From: Leptobrachium leishanense
Lineage: Eukaryota; Chordata; Amphibia; Anura; Megophryidae
DNA: 64,000 bases
Reading direction: 5' to 3'
NCBI GenBank assembly: GCA_009667805.1
Contig: CM019063.1
Location: 190,398,661-190,462,660 of the forward strand
The position numbers were made by a program, and so were the translations under genes. The notes below the pieces were generated by a model. The model searched no databases, was not told the DNA's origin, and was given only the letters and a program-made list of their open reading frames with translations. The first letter of the stretch is position 1. The number at the start of each line of letters is the position of its first letter. Positions 42,561 through 56,149 of the stretch are shown one piece after another.

Positions 42561-43097
42561 TGAGAAGTTGCAGGTTTGTGGGGGGTCTGTGGGTGTTTGT
42601 GGGGCTACGGGGGTCTCTATGTGAAAATGCAGACTCATTGGAGAATAAAGCATTCCCTGCCATCGCCATAAGGTCGCGATGTGCGATCACTCAGTGCTCA
42701 CCCACCATGTGGGGAGTCCTGACTATGATCTGCTACAGGCCCGCTGCACCAACTCTTCTAACTCACCCTGTGAGGTGCAGCCGTGATCATTAAACAGATT
42801 GTGATCGGTGCAGTGTGTGGTATCCCATCACGCTAAGGCATCCGGGGCGCACAGAGCTGCCAACACAACGCATACGAACTCCAACCCAAACCAATTCTGT
42901 ACACACACATTCCATTGTGCACACAGGCAGTTTATTCACACACGTGATGTCCACTCGACATCAGTCACCATGCGTTTGATCATTTACTTTTCGATATGCA
43001 GCTCCGTAGAAGAGGGATGGGTGTGTGTGTATATATGTATATATTTATATATATCATGGAGGAAGGCAGGAGACGTGAAAGTGGAACAAAGAGTAAA

Positions 43098-43743
43098 TCG
43101 GGAATCTCAAACTCTGGCCCCCAGATGTTTCTGACATACATCTCCCATGATCCTCTGCCCATTTATTGCATTCAAAGCATTCTGAGAATTGTAGGTAATA
43201 AACATCTTGTGGGGGGGGGGGCAGAGGTTGATATCCCCGGTGAGTGGGGAAAACCTTGATGCAGGGGTCAGCAACCTTGACATTCCAGATGTTTGGAACT
43301 GCATTTCCCGTGAGGCTTAGCCACTCTGGCTGCGCATCATGGGAGTAATAGATCCAAAACATCTGGAATATCAAATTTGCTGACCCCTGGATTAAGACAA
43401 TATATTATTTGAGCCAATACAATAGGAAATACTTCAGTGAAAGAAATGCAGATCTGATATGACACTGGTTTTGCAGAAAGTCTCAAATAAACAATTGCAA
43501 TGGTCGTATGAGATGCCTTTTGTCCAAGATGCCCCAATGGGGCATGATTTGCTGTATATGGTGGAAAACAGTCAAAAGAAAGCATCCCAAACTCTCCCCC
43601 CCCCCTCCCCTCCCAGATATTCCTGCACTACAACTTCCATTATTATGTGGCCATCTATTACCTTCATAGTATTCAGGGAATCTGCTATCAACATCTGGGG
43701 GCCAGAGTTTGTGATCGGTGGTCTACAACATTTGAAGTGTTAA
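43098..43743. repeat. Cluster of three palindromic MITEs
   Basis: Copies at 43098-43240, 43262-43388 and 43585-43735 share AACTCTGGCCCCCAGATGTT-like left arms and ACATCTGGGGGCCAGAGTTT-like right arms around ACTACAACTTCCATTAT-type centres. The middle copy has clean CAGGGGTCAGCAA / TTGCTGACCCCTG ends. They lie in the presumed DDX54 5' intron. Confidence 0.7.
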
Positions 43744-44435
43744 TAGAATGTTACTGCATGTATTATGGTAATTAATCCTGAGCAAAACTTCCACTTGTTG
43801 CTTCAAGGTACCAGGTTTCTTGTAGCGCTAAATGTTACTTGTGTCTTACCTTCACCCCACTGTCCTCTCTAGTCTGTACGTCACAACAGGTGTGCCTACC
43901 TGTATGAACTCTGATACCTTTTAAAATAAGAGGTTATGACATGTTCGGCCTCCAATATAAGAATGGCAAATGCAGTTAATGTGATATCTCTGCTACCAAG
44001 ACCAGAAAAAAAGACGCACAATTAAGGGCTGTAATTATAGTGGAGACTGCAGACGATATTGTTTAATAATGTACTGGAGAACTTTACTATTTTACATTTT
44101 GTCCTAGGTATATTCAGTTTTGTTTGTTATTTTTTCTGCAATGTATTTTTTTACGGATGTGCTAGAAAAAGGTTATTTCTAGTTGCTGTCGGGCATTATT
44201 TCAACATATTATAACACTGCTCTGAAAGGGTCAAAAATCTGAATTTGAAGGACCATGTGTATCCCTCTGGTTAAAGTATGTATATGTTTTAGATATCCAT
44301 CACTTTTCTGGCGCCAGGGAGAACCACTGTGAATTAACACAAGTTTATTTGACTAAATCTTCTCTTTTATTATAGGCAGGTTTTACACCTGCATGCTCTT
44401 ATGTTTTTTTTTTCCCCCTACCTGTCTTCATATAG
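43744..44435. other. DDX54 upstream (5' UTR intron) DNA
   Basis: No coding sequence. It ends in a pyrimidine tract and acceptor (cctgtcttcatatag) just before the DDX54 start, so it is probably intronic. Confidence 0.5.
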
Positions 44436-44437
44436 AA

Positions 44438-47400
44438 ATGGCATTCAAGAAGCGCAAGGGATCCCGGGGAAGAAAACCCCCTAAAACCAGAGATGGTGAT
44501 GACAGTGACACAGGGGAGTTTGATGTCCAGGCTGGTATGCCAGAACAAGATGAAGTGGTAAATAGCATTATTACTGTTGATTCTGGGTATGGTGGGAATT
44601 TATTCTAAAGATCAGTATCCTACCACACACTTCACATTGTGAATGGAAGAAGGAATCAAATGTATGAGTGGAAGATATAAAAAAATGCATCATTTGTCTG
44701 TCTTATTAAAACATGATTTCAGGGCGGGTGTGACAGTAACGTTTTTCTTGTAATCATAAAGACTTTTTTTTAACAGTACTTGGATTTAGTTTAATACTCG
44801 AATTGTCCTCCCTGCCTCCCAACTCCATTGTTTCTCTGTGTAGCGTCTCCCAGTGTTCCCCACAGCTGATGCGGACTCAGATATGGAAATTGACTCGACA
44901 AGGCAAATGGTCCGGGCGCAGAACAAGAAGAAAAAGAAGTCTGGTGGCTTCCAGTCCATGGGTACGTCTTGTAAGATAAAAAAGATGAAATCTGTGTAAA
45001 ATATAGCAAATTCATTTTGGCATCCCGGACAGGCATGCCTTGCACATGTACCTATTGTGCTTCATAGTTTTATAGATAAAAGTTGAACAAAAATGTTGGA
45101 TTACATTTGTCCTCGGTGTTGGTCTTTTTTACATGTTGCTTCCTTTGTGAACTGTGGTGATAGAAAGCAGACCAGTTAAATATTTACAAACACTATATTG
45201 TTATTAATATTGTATCGCCTTTGACACACGTATGTTGCTTTTAAACCATCTAAAGGTGCATTGTACTAGCTGTTCAAAGTCTGTTTTTACTTGCAGGTCT
45301 TGGTTACCCTGTCTTTAAAGGAGTGATGAAGAAAGGTTACAAGGTTCCAACACCTATCCAAAGAAAGGTACGATCCTGGCTAGTTTGTTTCAAATGTATG
45401 CGCTTAAAGCAGCTTTCCAATTGGGAAATACAAACCAGAGACGTAAAGGTACATAAGGAACAGAGTACCCTGTGTATTTGATAATCGGCAAGCAGTCTCT
45501 TGAATAAAAACACTTTTTACAACACTAGAGCCTAACCAAGAGGCTGTCATAGAGAAAACTCCAATAAAAAAAACAAAATACTTTATTCAATCTAAATTAA
45601 TTAAAAGGAGGATAAATTACATAGTTTAAACCGACTGCTGCAGCTAGAAGAAAACAAAACTCCCAGTCTGTGCTAAAATAAAGCCTATGTGAAAGATTGT
45701 TACAATTTGCGCAAACCTGAGAGACAGATGCAATAATAAAAATGCAATTGGTAAAATACCTATAGTAAATCTCCCACAGGTAAGTGCAGTAACAATAGAA
45801 AACCCCTTTATTAAGAATGAACATCAAATAAACATGTAACCCGCATCGTGATAATCATATCAATGTATCTACAGTTAGAAAATGCCATCAGAATTAAAAA
45901 GACAGTATCCACGTATATATTTAAAGTATAGTATAACAATAATGTTAAATACCAGGCTCCAAAGCTATTCTAGGAAACACGTGGGGGACAAAGAACAAAT
46001 ACATGGACGTACGTGTATCTGTTCTGGATTTATTTTGACCCAATAGGCCACAAATATGGCTTTCTTTGTTATTCAATGCGTTTATGTAAAGTTGTACCTT
46101 TTTAGTCTTTCAATACTTGAGTCAACTTGCTAACGAAAACATCTTTGCATGGTTTTCCTGCTTTAGTGTTCTTGCTCTCATAATTTTTTTTTTCTCTCTG
46201 TATAACCACTATAAAACCTCTTCACAACAGGTGATCCCTGTTATTTTGGATGGCAAAGATGTGGTAGCAATGGCTAGGACTGGCAGTGGTAAGACCGCTT
46301 GTTTCTTGATCCCCATGTTTGAGAAGTTGAAGGCTCACACTGCTCAAACTGGTGTCCGTGCTTTAATCCTGTCACCCACTCGAGAACTCGCCCTACAGAC
46401 CCTCAAATTCTGCAAAGAGGTACAGCAGTTAAAGTGCAAATTCAGTTTTCTTTTTCTTTCTTGCAACTGATTATATTGTTACTATCCATGCACACTCCTC
46501 GTGTTTCACCACTTTCATTTAAATCTGTTTTGTTGTGATCGCTCCTCACCTCCTTTCCCTAAATCCTTTAGCAGCTCTACCTTTGCTTTTACATTTCCAT
46601 GAGTACTAGCTCTACAGAGTGGATTGTGTTTCTAACATATTTAATATTGCTTTTGTCTTTATTTTTCCTGAAGCTCGGAAAATTTACTGGTCTGAAGACA
46701 GCCCTTATTTTAGGAGGAGACAGGTAAGTGAACTAACTACTTATTCTAGAGATCACATACATTTTGAAGCTCCTCTAGTAGTAATTACTAATACATTATT
46801 ACTGTGCAATTGTTATTTCAAAGTTCATATTGCAGAAATTGAAATAGTTTTCGTTATTTTTAATGTGCTCATTGAGTTTTTCATGTCAAAATATATTCAT
46901 AATTATGGATGAAAACTATTTTTATTATGTTGTATTTCACAAATTTAAAGGGAGATGCATGTCTAGAAATATTTTTTAAAATTGACATTTAAACACTTTT
47001 ATACCTAATAAACTAGAATAAATCAAACGTTCTTAAAATGTGTAAACATTTTTTATTTCTTTGCTTTAAACTCTGTAATTTCCTCTTCTCCGGCGCCCCT
47101 CAAGGGTGTTTCTTCAGCTAATACTTCCTGAATATTCCCCGCCTCCTCCCGCCCACTACTCCACCCATCAAAGCTTCACATGAACTACATTTCTTGCTCC
47201 ATCTTGCCCACAGCCCCCATGCACCCCACTACTTCACATACTTGGCTATTACGGTCACCTGGTGTGTCAGCCCTCTCCTCTTAGATTGAAAGCTTTTGGG
47301 CAGGGTCCTCTCTCCTACTGTTCTGTGTGTTTAACTTGTATGGACATTTGTTATTCTGTCTCACACATTGTACAGCGCTACAGCACTTGCTAGCGCTTTA

Positions 47401-50400
47401 TAAATACCTGTGACTGTATGAACTAACATAAGCTATGCAGCTCAGGACCTCAGACTGGAGGAATGGAGTATTAACGATCTGTGCAACTGTGAAAGCAAAA
47501 CCCGCTCATGCTCTCACACACACAGACTCACTCACCCCCTGACATGCTCACTTGCGCTCTTTCATGACTTACATACTCCCTGTCTCACTCAAACTTCCTC
47601 ACACAGTCACTTCCTCTCACACTCTTTCTTGTGCTGTCTCTTGTGTGCGCTCTCTCTCACTGCACCTTTTCTTGAGCTTTCTCTACTTTATCTCGCTGCC
47701 TTTCTCCCTTTACCGTTTCTTGCTGTGTCTCTATGCTTTTCTATGTTGTCCCTCTTTCTGCTGTCTCTTTTTCTCCCTGTGTGTATGGATTTATTTCCTT
47801 CCCTGTCTCTGCAGTAGCTGGGGGTGAAAGTTCAGCCCCTCCCTCCCCTCAGCACACACTGCAGGAGGGAGGAATAACACAGACGCACATGCTCAATGCG
47901 TTTTTTATGTATACCAAAGTATGCACACTAATTGGTTAGCTTAAAGTGCCTCTTGAGGTGGGTGTAGAAAACGCCAATTAAGAAAAGCAGATAAATATGA
48001 AACACTATCATATTTACTTTTTATGTCTGCTGAATGAGACTACTGACTCATTAAAAAGGCATAGCATGTTTTTAAAAGCACACTAGCAAAGCATACATGT
48101 CCCTTTAACTATGACAGTAATAAAAAACAGAAAATCAGCAGATTGGAATTTTTTTCAGCATAGAATGTGCTTCACTAGCTTGCAGCAAGTTTTATCCCCA
48201 TGCTTTTTGTTATATTGCCTTCATATTCCTCTCTCCTCATAGAATGGAAGATCAGTTTGCTGCTCTGCATGAAAATCCAGATATGTGAGTGTGAATATTT
48301 GCTTTCTTTTTTGTTTATGCTTTGTTAAATATACATTAAGACCTGTCACAAAAATCCAGAAGAGGGCTTTTTTTATAAAAAGTCATGCTGTCCTTTGGAA
48401 GTTGTCAAACAGCAAGTAGTTCAGTTGCTCAACAAATGTATGTGTAGAATATGTCTAAAATATTGTGCTGTAATAATTTGCCCATGGAGTACTGCATTAT
48501 TTCTTAGTGTTTCCAGGAGGCAAAAGACCAGGCTTCATACGGATCTTCTGCCAACATTACAAAAGAAGAACTGAACTGGGCACTTGGCCTCTTTTCAGAC
48601 ATTTTTATTGGTGACCCCTCAACCACTGCACCTTTTCAGCTAAACGCCTTTTTTTCCAAGCTGACAGTTTATTTTGTAAGGATAACTCACAATATCTTCT
48701 TTGTGATTGTAGAATTATTGCCACTCCTGGCCGTCTGATGCACGTGGCTGTAGAGATGAACCTTAAACTACGGAGTGTAGAATATGTGGTGTTTGATGAA
48801 GCGGACAGGTCAGTGACTTTTAGTATTAATGTAATACTTTGTGCCCCCCCCCCCCCCATCCCCGTTAAAGAAATCATGCATTATATTCAATATGAAATTT
48901 ATTTTTCAGACTTTTTGAAATGGGCTTTGCAGAGCAGCTGCAGGAAATCATCGCTCGACTTCCAGAAGCACGGCAGACTTTGCTTTTTTCAGCCACTCTC
49001 CCCAAGATGCTGCTTGAGTTTGCTCGGGCTGGTGAGTACTATTCTGAGATGGGAGGACAGATGGTCCCTATCGGGATCATTTAAATGAAAATTATGGTTA
49101 CAGTGTCTTCTTTAGCTCTTGACTCTAAATTTGATGTCGGCAGGTCTTACTGAGCCGGTTCTAATCCGTTTGGATGTTGACTCAAAACTGAGTGACCAGT
49201 TGAAGGTAAGACCGCTTTGTGATGAATAACATGAGTTGTGGAAACCCTAGCAGTCATGACAGTGACTTCTTTTTTTTCTTCCTTCCTTTTCCATGAACTC
49301 CAAAGTTATCATTTTTCCATATGCGTGGAGAGGATAAACCTGCTATGCTTTTACACATTCTACGATGCGTGGTGAAACCTCAGGAACAAACTGTCGTCTT
49401 TGTAGCTACCAAACATCATGCTGAATATTTGAAACTGGTAAGTGTGGGTCAGTGCACAACCAGAATGAAAAACAAAATTATAATTTTTTTGTACTTCTGA
49501 GAGATTGCACAAACCTCAGTTTATGCAGCAAGGGATTCTGGTGTTCTAATAATCCTGATTCTAGAGCTCCTCTGTGTCTCTAATACTATTTTTTTCATTC
49601 TCTCATCCTTCTTTTCTAGATGCTGGACATGCAGGGTATCCCCTGTTCTCACATCTATAGCTCTTTGGATCAGACTGCTAGAAAGATAAATCTAGGCTTG
49701 TTTCTACATGGCAAAGTTCGAGCACTGTTGGTAACAGACGTGGCTGCCCGTGGTATTGACATTCCCATGTTGGACAATGTCATTAACTACAATTTTCCCC
49801 CTAAACCCAAACTGTTTCTGCATCGTGTTGGTAAGGATTAAACCTCTTTCTAACATGGGGTGGGTCCATGTATTAAAGCTTCTCTCCCCTCACAATTTGT
49901 TATATTTCATTCTGAAAAGGACGTGTGGCCAGAGCAGGAAGAAGTGGCACGGCATACTCTCTAGTTGCTGTTGAAGAGACCCCATATGTTTATGATCTTC
50001 ATCTCTTCCTGGGGAGACCTCTAAAGCTAGCTGTGGATCCTGGAGCAGATGCAGGTAAAATCAGAAACCATTGAAACTTCAATAAGATAGCATTTTTTTT
50101 CCTTTTATTGCACACTAATTAAACTTCACCCCTCACCAACACCAGATGCAGTCACTGATGGAGTGTTGGGGAGAGTTCCTCAATGCGTGATTGATGATGA
50201 GGATGCGTTGCTTATCACAGACCATGAGAGATCTCTGGATCTTCAGAGCTTGCAGCATGTGGCTGAGAATGCATACAAACATTACTGCAAATCTAGACCG
50301 GTTCCAGCTGCTGAATCTATTAAACGGGTCAAGGAAGCTAATTTCACCAAGCTGGGCATACATCCGATCTTCTGTAAGTGTTCATTGATTTTTATGGTTA

Positions 50401-53400
50401 CAGTACACTTTACTTTTCCTTCTATCTTCCTGCTATATACACGTGTATTCTTCACTTCTCAGTTGACATTATGATTCTTTCTGCTCCTGCTACTAATTTC
50501 AACCAATTTCCGTAGGATTATCACATTTCCAGTGGTTTATTCTGTTTTGAATTTAATCCACATCTTATTTTTACTGCTCTTTTATTTACAGGGTCTCTCC
50601 TTGGGCAAGAAGAAATGCAAAGACTAAAGTTCATTGGCAACATAAAATCCTACAAGTCCAAAGCGGTGAGTGCTGTAGCATTCAGGTTCTTATTGTGCTA
50701 TTCAGCCAGTCTGAGAGTAAAATGAGCCCCCTCTCTCTGTCTCATTCTCTAGACGATCTTTGAGATTAATGCAACCAGCAAGACTACAGCAAGTGAGATA
50801 ATGCGAGCCAAACGCAGTCAGGATAAGGATGTCATAGCTAAGTACCAGCGTCTGCAAGATGAGAAAACAACTAGTGAAAAAGCACGGGCTTCAACCAGCG
50901 GAAGAACATGTCTTCCATCCATGCAGGAAAGTGATGAAGAAAATATGGAGGTATTCAAATTCACAAAGTTGTCGTAACCTGCTTTTGTGTAGTCCTGATT
51001 GAGGCCTTAGTTTACTTTTTTTTTTTTTCTCGCTCTTTGTGCCGTAGGGCATTTTCTCTGTAATGGTTGGGAAAAGGAAGAGGAAGGACGCAGGTCAGCC
51101 AGGATATTGTAAGAAAGAAAAAACTGAAGCTTCAACAGATTCTGAATATTACATTCCCTATAGACCTAAAGATTTTGACAGTGAACGTGGGTAAGAAAGC
51201 ACATGGTTATCCAAGACATAAACAAAGGGACATAAGGGGTGCACCTAACCTCAATCCACTTGCCTCCACAGTATGTGTTTAGTTGTTTAATCAGTCTGTG
51301 GTCTATGGTCATTTCAGTAATGGCTACAACTGTGTTGTGGCACGCTGCCGTAAAATATTGAATTTAGTTATGCTTTGTGTGTGCGGTGTAATTGTTTCAT
51401 TATGACTTTTACTCTTAGGATTGGAAAAATGAATTTTAGGCGAAATACTCTTATCACTGTTAGATGTGAAATCCCACGTGGAACCCTCAGCGCAGTGCTG
51501 ATTCATTCACTTATTTCTCTTCTGCAAAGAAATGAAGAAATAATTTCTGACACTGAAAGCTCCAAAATGCATGTCTACCAAGTAGTAATCAAAGATGTCA
51601 CACATGCTATGTTACACTGCCAAATACGTATTGACTAATAGAGCGATCCTCACATCTTTATAAGCACTGTGAAAAATAATCTCTTAATTAATTTTCTTTT
51701 TCTGTCTCCCCTTCACCTCACAGGCTTAGTATTACAAACAGCAGCTTTGAGAAAGAAGCAGTGGGAGCAGTGCTTGATCTAATGGGAGACAAGACAGAAG
51801 ATCTTAATAAAAATAAACAGATACTGAAATGGTAATTTTATGTAAAAGCACACCTCTTTGAAAAACTTCTGGAAAACCAAGAGTGCCAAGAGTTGCAGTG
51901 ATTGACAGTATACATTTCATGTTGCTAAAGAAAACCAACCATTGTAGTAATAAAATACATTCATATTAATGTTTACTCCCAACATCTGTCACTGGGCTGC
52001 AGGCAGGGGACCATGGGAGGAGATGGATCCTGCTGTTTTCAAAGTGATGAAAGCTTTGCTATACTTATTTTTTTTCTTCAAGTATAAAATGTATATTTTA
52101 AATACTAGTTGCAAAATCACTTGGCATCAAAATTTGGAATCTAATAACTTCTAATTTTTCCTCCATCTTGATTAACCAGTAACTTGTTCTTCACTGCCTC
52201 ATATGCATGTGAAATTCTAAAGTATAGAAAGCAAAAAATGCACGAGAGTTGCAGTTCAACTTGTAAAGGTGTGCGGCTCCTACTCTTTCAAGTGGAGCTG
52301 CTAAAGTTACTGAATCCATATAAAAATCTACAGGCCACTGAATAAGCTAATTCTAAAATAAGCTAATATTCCATATCTCGTTCATAAACTGTAATAAACC
52401 TGTAAGATTAAAATTAACAGATATTGCATAACGGCCATCAGGATAAGTAATGGTTGTTTCTTTGAACTGTTTCTAATAATGTTTGTTGGATGTCAGTGTG
52501 TTTATATGTTTTTGTTTCATACCTGATACAGATGTTCTTATAATTTTAGGGATCGCAAGAAGAAAAAGTTCATTGGCACAGGAGGCCCATCTGACAAAAA
52601 GAAAATCAAAACAGAAAGTGGACGCCTCATTAGCAGCTCATATAAGAAAAATATGTATCCTTCTACACGCGATCTTGATAGTTTGCAGATTCAGTTATCA
52701 ATTGGGTTATTGGCAAGCAATAATTGCATAGTATTGGAGAGACTGGGCAAAGCAAGAGAATGTTACTCTGCCTTAAACTATTTTTACAACCACACAACTA
52801 AATGTATGACAAAAACCTCTAATGGTTAATAGATTGCATGAAAACCGACTATCCAATAATATTTTGCACTGATGCATACATTTACAGGGTTATCCAAAGA
52901 GATCCGAATTGCTTGAGAAAGGTAACCGAATGCTGAAAATCAGTGTTCGGTTACCTTTCCTGGCCATTCGGCTATCCAGAGAGCAGGCAATTCGCCAAAT
53001 CCTGGCGAATTGCCTGAACATACGGTGCCTGTTCGGTTCCTGTTCGAGGGCAGTGAAAACCCCATGAAAAAGCACTGCTTCGGCTATTCAGAGAACACAA
53101 ACCAGCAGTGAAAGGTTCCCCTAATGCCCTGCCATTCGGTGGTTTAATTCGACAAATTTATTCAGGAGAATCCCATAGACTTCAATGTTAAAAATATTCC
53201 CGTTTTAATTCAATATCTAATAAACCGTTCATTATAAAATTCTGCAGCAAAAAGTCTCTTTATTCATTGATTTTTTTAGGATACTTTAAGCATTTTTCAG
53301 ATTTTTTTTTTTTTTTAAAAAGTCCGATTTTTTTTTTTTTTTTTTTTTTTCAGTTTACTTATTTTTTTTGTAACAGCCCTCTTTATTATCATTCCCTGGA

Positions 53401-55590
53401 CCTCCTGTGAAAATTTCAGACATTTTCGCTCAGTAGTTTCTTTGCAAACAGCGTTTCCTTTTCCCAGATTCATACAAATGGTTTTTCTAATTTATTCACT
53501 GCCTCCTCTACGTTTCGGCTCTGTGTGATTCGGCTCCTTTTCGGCTCCTGTTCGGCTCCTTTTGGCTTCTTCGAAGGTTAATCCAGATGTTTTTGCTTGT
53601 TTTCAGCGTGCATTCGGTTAGTTTTCGTCAGCTTTTCCCTGCAATTCGGGGACCCTGTGCTGTTTGCTGAATACACCGCAGGGTCACCGAAATGCAATCG
53701 GCAAAAGGAACCGAATTGAAGAGAACGAAAAGTCACCGAACGTGCGGTGACTTTTCAAATCTCTTTGGATAACCCTGTTAAAGTCTTTCTGTTTTAGCAG
53801 ACCCTAAAATTCTGCATCTGAAGCTACGAGCCAGGCAGATAATATTTGCCACTTCTTGCTCTAACTCCACATATGCTACACCTATTATTCCACATGTCTT
53901 CTACTCTTGATATAGTCACTGTACTTTATTGATCCTGCCCTGTAACAGGGACAAGCCAGAATTCTGTCCAAAGCGCCTGGATCAGAACCAACCCTGTACT
54001 ACAGACAGTCTTCGGCCAAGGACTAATCGAGGGACCAGCTTTCAGACTACCCAACTGGTAGCCCTGGCTTGCTAAAAAGGTTAACCATAGGAGCAGAGTC
54101 CCCTACATCCAAAAGCCAGACTCGCTCTTCTTGGAGTGCGAAATGTAGCCTGTTTATTGTCATCCTGAATTCTTTTTTGTATGGTCTATCGCACACACTT
54201 GCGGCATCAGGATGTCTGGACTAGAACTGAGAAGACAGTAGAACAGAGACAGAGTTAGCAACTAATACTCCTGATTACTGACGAACAGGAAGGGATAATA
54301 ACCAACTTACACAACCTTTTCATTCCAGACCAAAGGTGAAGTGAAATGTATCTGACATCCTGTGGTCACTTGACATGAAGCTGGCATTTGCACTTCCCAA
54401 GAGGCAAAAAGCTGTCTTCAGTGTGGGTCAGGCTGCAATTGACTATGCCAGCCAGTGTGTTGGGACAGGCAAAGGGGAGTCTATTAAAAAAGGAGGTTTC
54501 CATTACATGCCCATAAAACCTCCCTCTAGGTCACGATTAAATTTTCAATGACCCTGTCCTTATTAGTGACATATGGAAACTCCAGTGCCTTTACCAGGGA
54601 TTTGTACAGCATAGTTCTATGGGCTGGTCTCACAGGAAACCTCCTGGCAAGTTTTGTTTTAGCGATGGGATAGGTGTGCAGGGAGTTCAGTCTTCCATAT
54701 GTTGGCTCGCTGTTACTGCTCTACATTGATAGAATCCTCGCTTCCACATTTAATAGATGGCTGTTATGAAGGCTAAATTTCCCTTTTCCAAGCTAAAGAA
54801 ATTGAGGGCAACATTTGAGCCCTGAAAGTATTACTTATGTGTTGATAACCTCTTTAAAGTGTGCATTATTTGCAGACTTGCTCATTGATCACCTACCCTA
54901 TTTTAAGTAATAATACCTGAAGGTGAGGAGGAGGATGTTAGGGACTTAATGTACTTTGTAAATGCATATATGCTTTGCACATTGCTGGTTTTGCCCCTTA
55001 AATCTGCCTTTGTAGATATGAGGATTGGAAGAAGAAATATAAGATTGATGATCAGGATTCAGATGAAGAAGATAGCAGGCCTAGTGCGTCTGGCAGGAAG
55101 GGAAGAGGTAAGCAAGTAAATGGTATATCACTGTCTAGAGCGCATGCTATATGCACCAGGATTGTTTCTTCAAAGCACACTCATCCGTTTTATCCACCAA
55201 ATTGGTTTGGATGTTTCCTCTTTCAAATGTTACCAAGAGTTCATTCCATAATCTGTGCCTGAAGTCTATAATGGATCACTGGTTAATATTAATGGCTATT
55301 CTAATCTTCCGTGACTAATCTGCATCTTCCTACTAGGTGGACGTAGAGCATCTCAAGGAGGACCAAGTAAAGAGACACCTGGACGCCGTGGAAAGCCACG
55401 TACGGAGTTGCGCAGCAAACAGCAAATTCTAAAACAGAGGAAATTGCGAGAGAAGCAGCAATTCTTGCAGAAGGGTGGTCTGAAGAAGGCCAAAAGAACA
55501 AAGCAGAAAGTTCAGGATATGAAGAAAACAGCATTTGGAAGAGGAAAGAGTAGTGGGTTCAAGAAAGGAAAGATGAGAAAAAGAATGTGA
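44438..55590 (+). CDS. DDX54: DDX54, nucleolar DEAD-box RNA helicase
   Basis: DDX54 is an ATP-dependent RNA helicase of the nucleolus and a nuclear-receptor corepressor. Twenty coding exons join in phase to 849 aa (human 881): 44438-44557, 44844-44961, 45297-45367, 46231-46419, 46674-46723, 48243-48284, 48713-48808, 48910-49031, 49144-49205, 49306-49437, 49620-49830, 49920-50054, 50146-50373, 50592-50665, 50753-50950, 51048-51190, 51724-51831, 52550-52654, 55016-55107, 55337-55590. Motifs: Q101, ARTGSGKT 118-125, PTRELA 152-157, TPGR 201-204, DEAD 225-228, SAT 256-258, TDVAARG 373-379, [13 protein letters not shown] 402-414. The C-terminus has [23 protein letters not shown] and a basic GKMRKRM end identical to human. 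The ATG is two bases inside its exon, so an upstream noncoding exon exists. The last intron but one is U12-type. Confidence 0.95.
46231..46419 (+). CDS. DDX54: DDX54 exon 4: ATP-binding motifs
   Basis: Encodes residues 104-166 with motif I (Walker A, ARTGSGKT) and motif Ia (PTRELA). Phase 0 at both ends. Confidence 0.95.
47040..47430 (+). mobile_element. Non-LTR retrotransposon 3' end fragment
   Basis: Ends with AGATTGAAAGCTTTTGGGCA, GTACAGCGCTACAGCACTTG and CTAGCGCTTTATAAATACCT, the same type of LINE tail as at 16500-17010. In DDX54 intron 5, which also contains a CT-rich low-complexity run at 47515-47820. Confidence 0.5.
48713..48808 (+). CDS. DDX54: DDX54 exon 7: TPGR and DEAD box
   Basis: Carries [10 protein letters not shown] and [11 protein letters not shown], the motifs for RNA contact and ATP hydrolysis. 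The last codon is split to exon 8 at 48910. Confidence 0.95.
49620..50054 (+). CDS. DDX54: DDX54 exons 11-12: helicase motifs V and VI
   Basis: Exon 11 (49620-49830) holds [20 protein letters not shown]. Exon 12 (49920-50054) completes [13 protein letters not shown], the arginine-finger motif. The 89-bp intron between them is among the shortest in the gene. Confidence 0.93.
52655..55015 (+). other. U12-type intron of DDX54
   Basis: The 5' splice site is AT|GTATCCTTCT, an exact match to the minor-spliceosome donor (A/G)TATCCTT. The 3' site TTTGTAG is preceded by CCCCTTAAA at 54994-55002, close to the U12 branch consensus TTCCTTRAC, with the branch A about 14 nt from the AG. The flanking exons join as [19 protein letters not shown], matching human SSYKRDLYQKWKQKQKIDD, so the splice is right even though GTATCC is a poor U2 donor. 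A 0.9-kb MITE lies inside. Confidence 0.85.
52885..53777 (-). mobile_element. 0.9-kb MITE, CAGGGTTATCC family, copy B
   Basis: Same terminal repeats and interior as 15253-16165 but inverted. It is flanked by TTA on both sides (52882-52884, 53778-53780), giving the target duplication missing from copy A. Contains long T-runs (53299-53350). Noncoding. Confidence 0.92.
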
Positions 55591-56149
55591 TTAGAATGTA
55601 ATGTTTTCCCGTTTTGCAGTGCGTAGCTAAGCAGTGTGGACAAATTAACCCAAAATTATCGTGGGAGGAAAAGAGGTGTTAAAGACTAAAAACCATGAAC
55701 AGTCTTTAACCTGGATGGATGTCACCTTGTTTACAGTCAAGGGTATTTGTTACGAGAGATGTGGTGAAGTTGCTAGCCGACAATATGAAGATGTTATGCT
55801 TTGTGTAACAAATATCCTAATGACCTTATTGGAAGACAAGAATTACATAGGCATAAAGCTGTGTATCACCAATTGCATCCTTGGGTATGTGACCTGAGCA
55901 TTCGGAGATATATATGTATACACAAAGCTATGGACTCTAATGACATTTCGCTAAATACACTTGTTTTATATTTTTCTTCATATAATTGCAAAATATGTCT
56001 TTATTGTAAACAACTATTTAAAAAAAATAATAACGGAAGTGAGACTTGTTTACTTGAGTATATTTTAAAGGGAGATACAGATCCTAGCCATACTGATAAT
56101 ACATAACAAAACAGTTTTGTTTTTGATATTAAGTGGACGTCGGCCACCT
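55591..56149. other. DDX54 3' UTR and flank
   Basis: No canonical AATAAA was found within 500 bp of the stop; variants such as AATAAT occur near 56025. No other feature seen. Confidence 0.4.

Noticed and set aside
46117..46470. 117-codon frame starting upstream of DDX54 exon 4
   Set aside because: The upstream part is intron read-through; the splice acceptor at 46230 and phase with exon 3 define the true exon.
52890..53075. Similar small frames at 15975-16160 and 52890-53075
   Set aside because: They are identical-looking because they lie in two copies of the same noncoding MITE; frames do not extend and have no domain.
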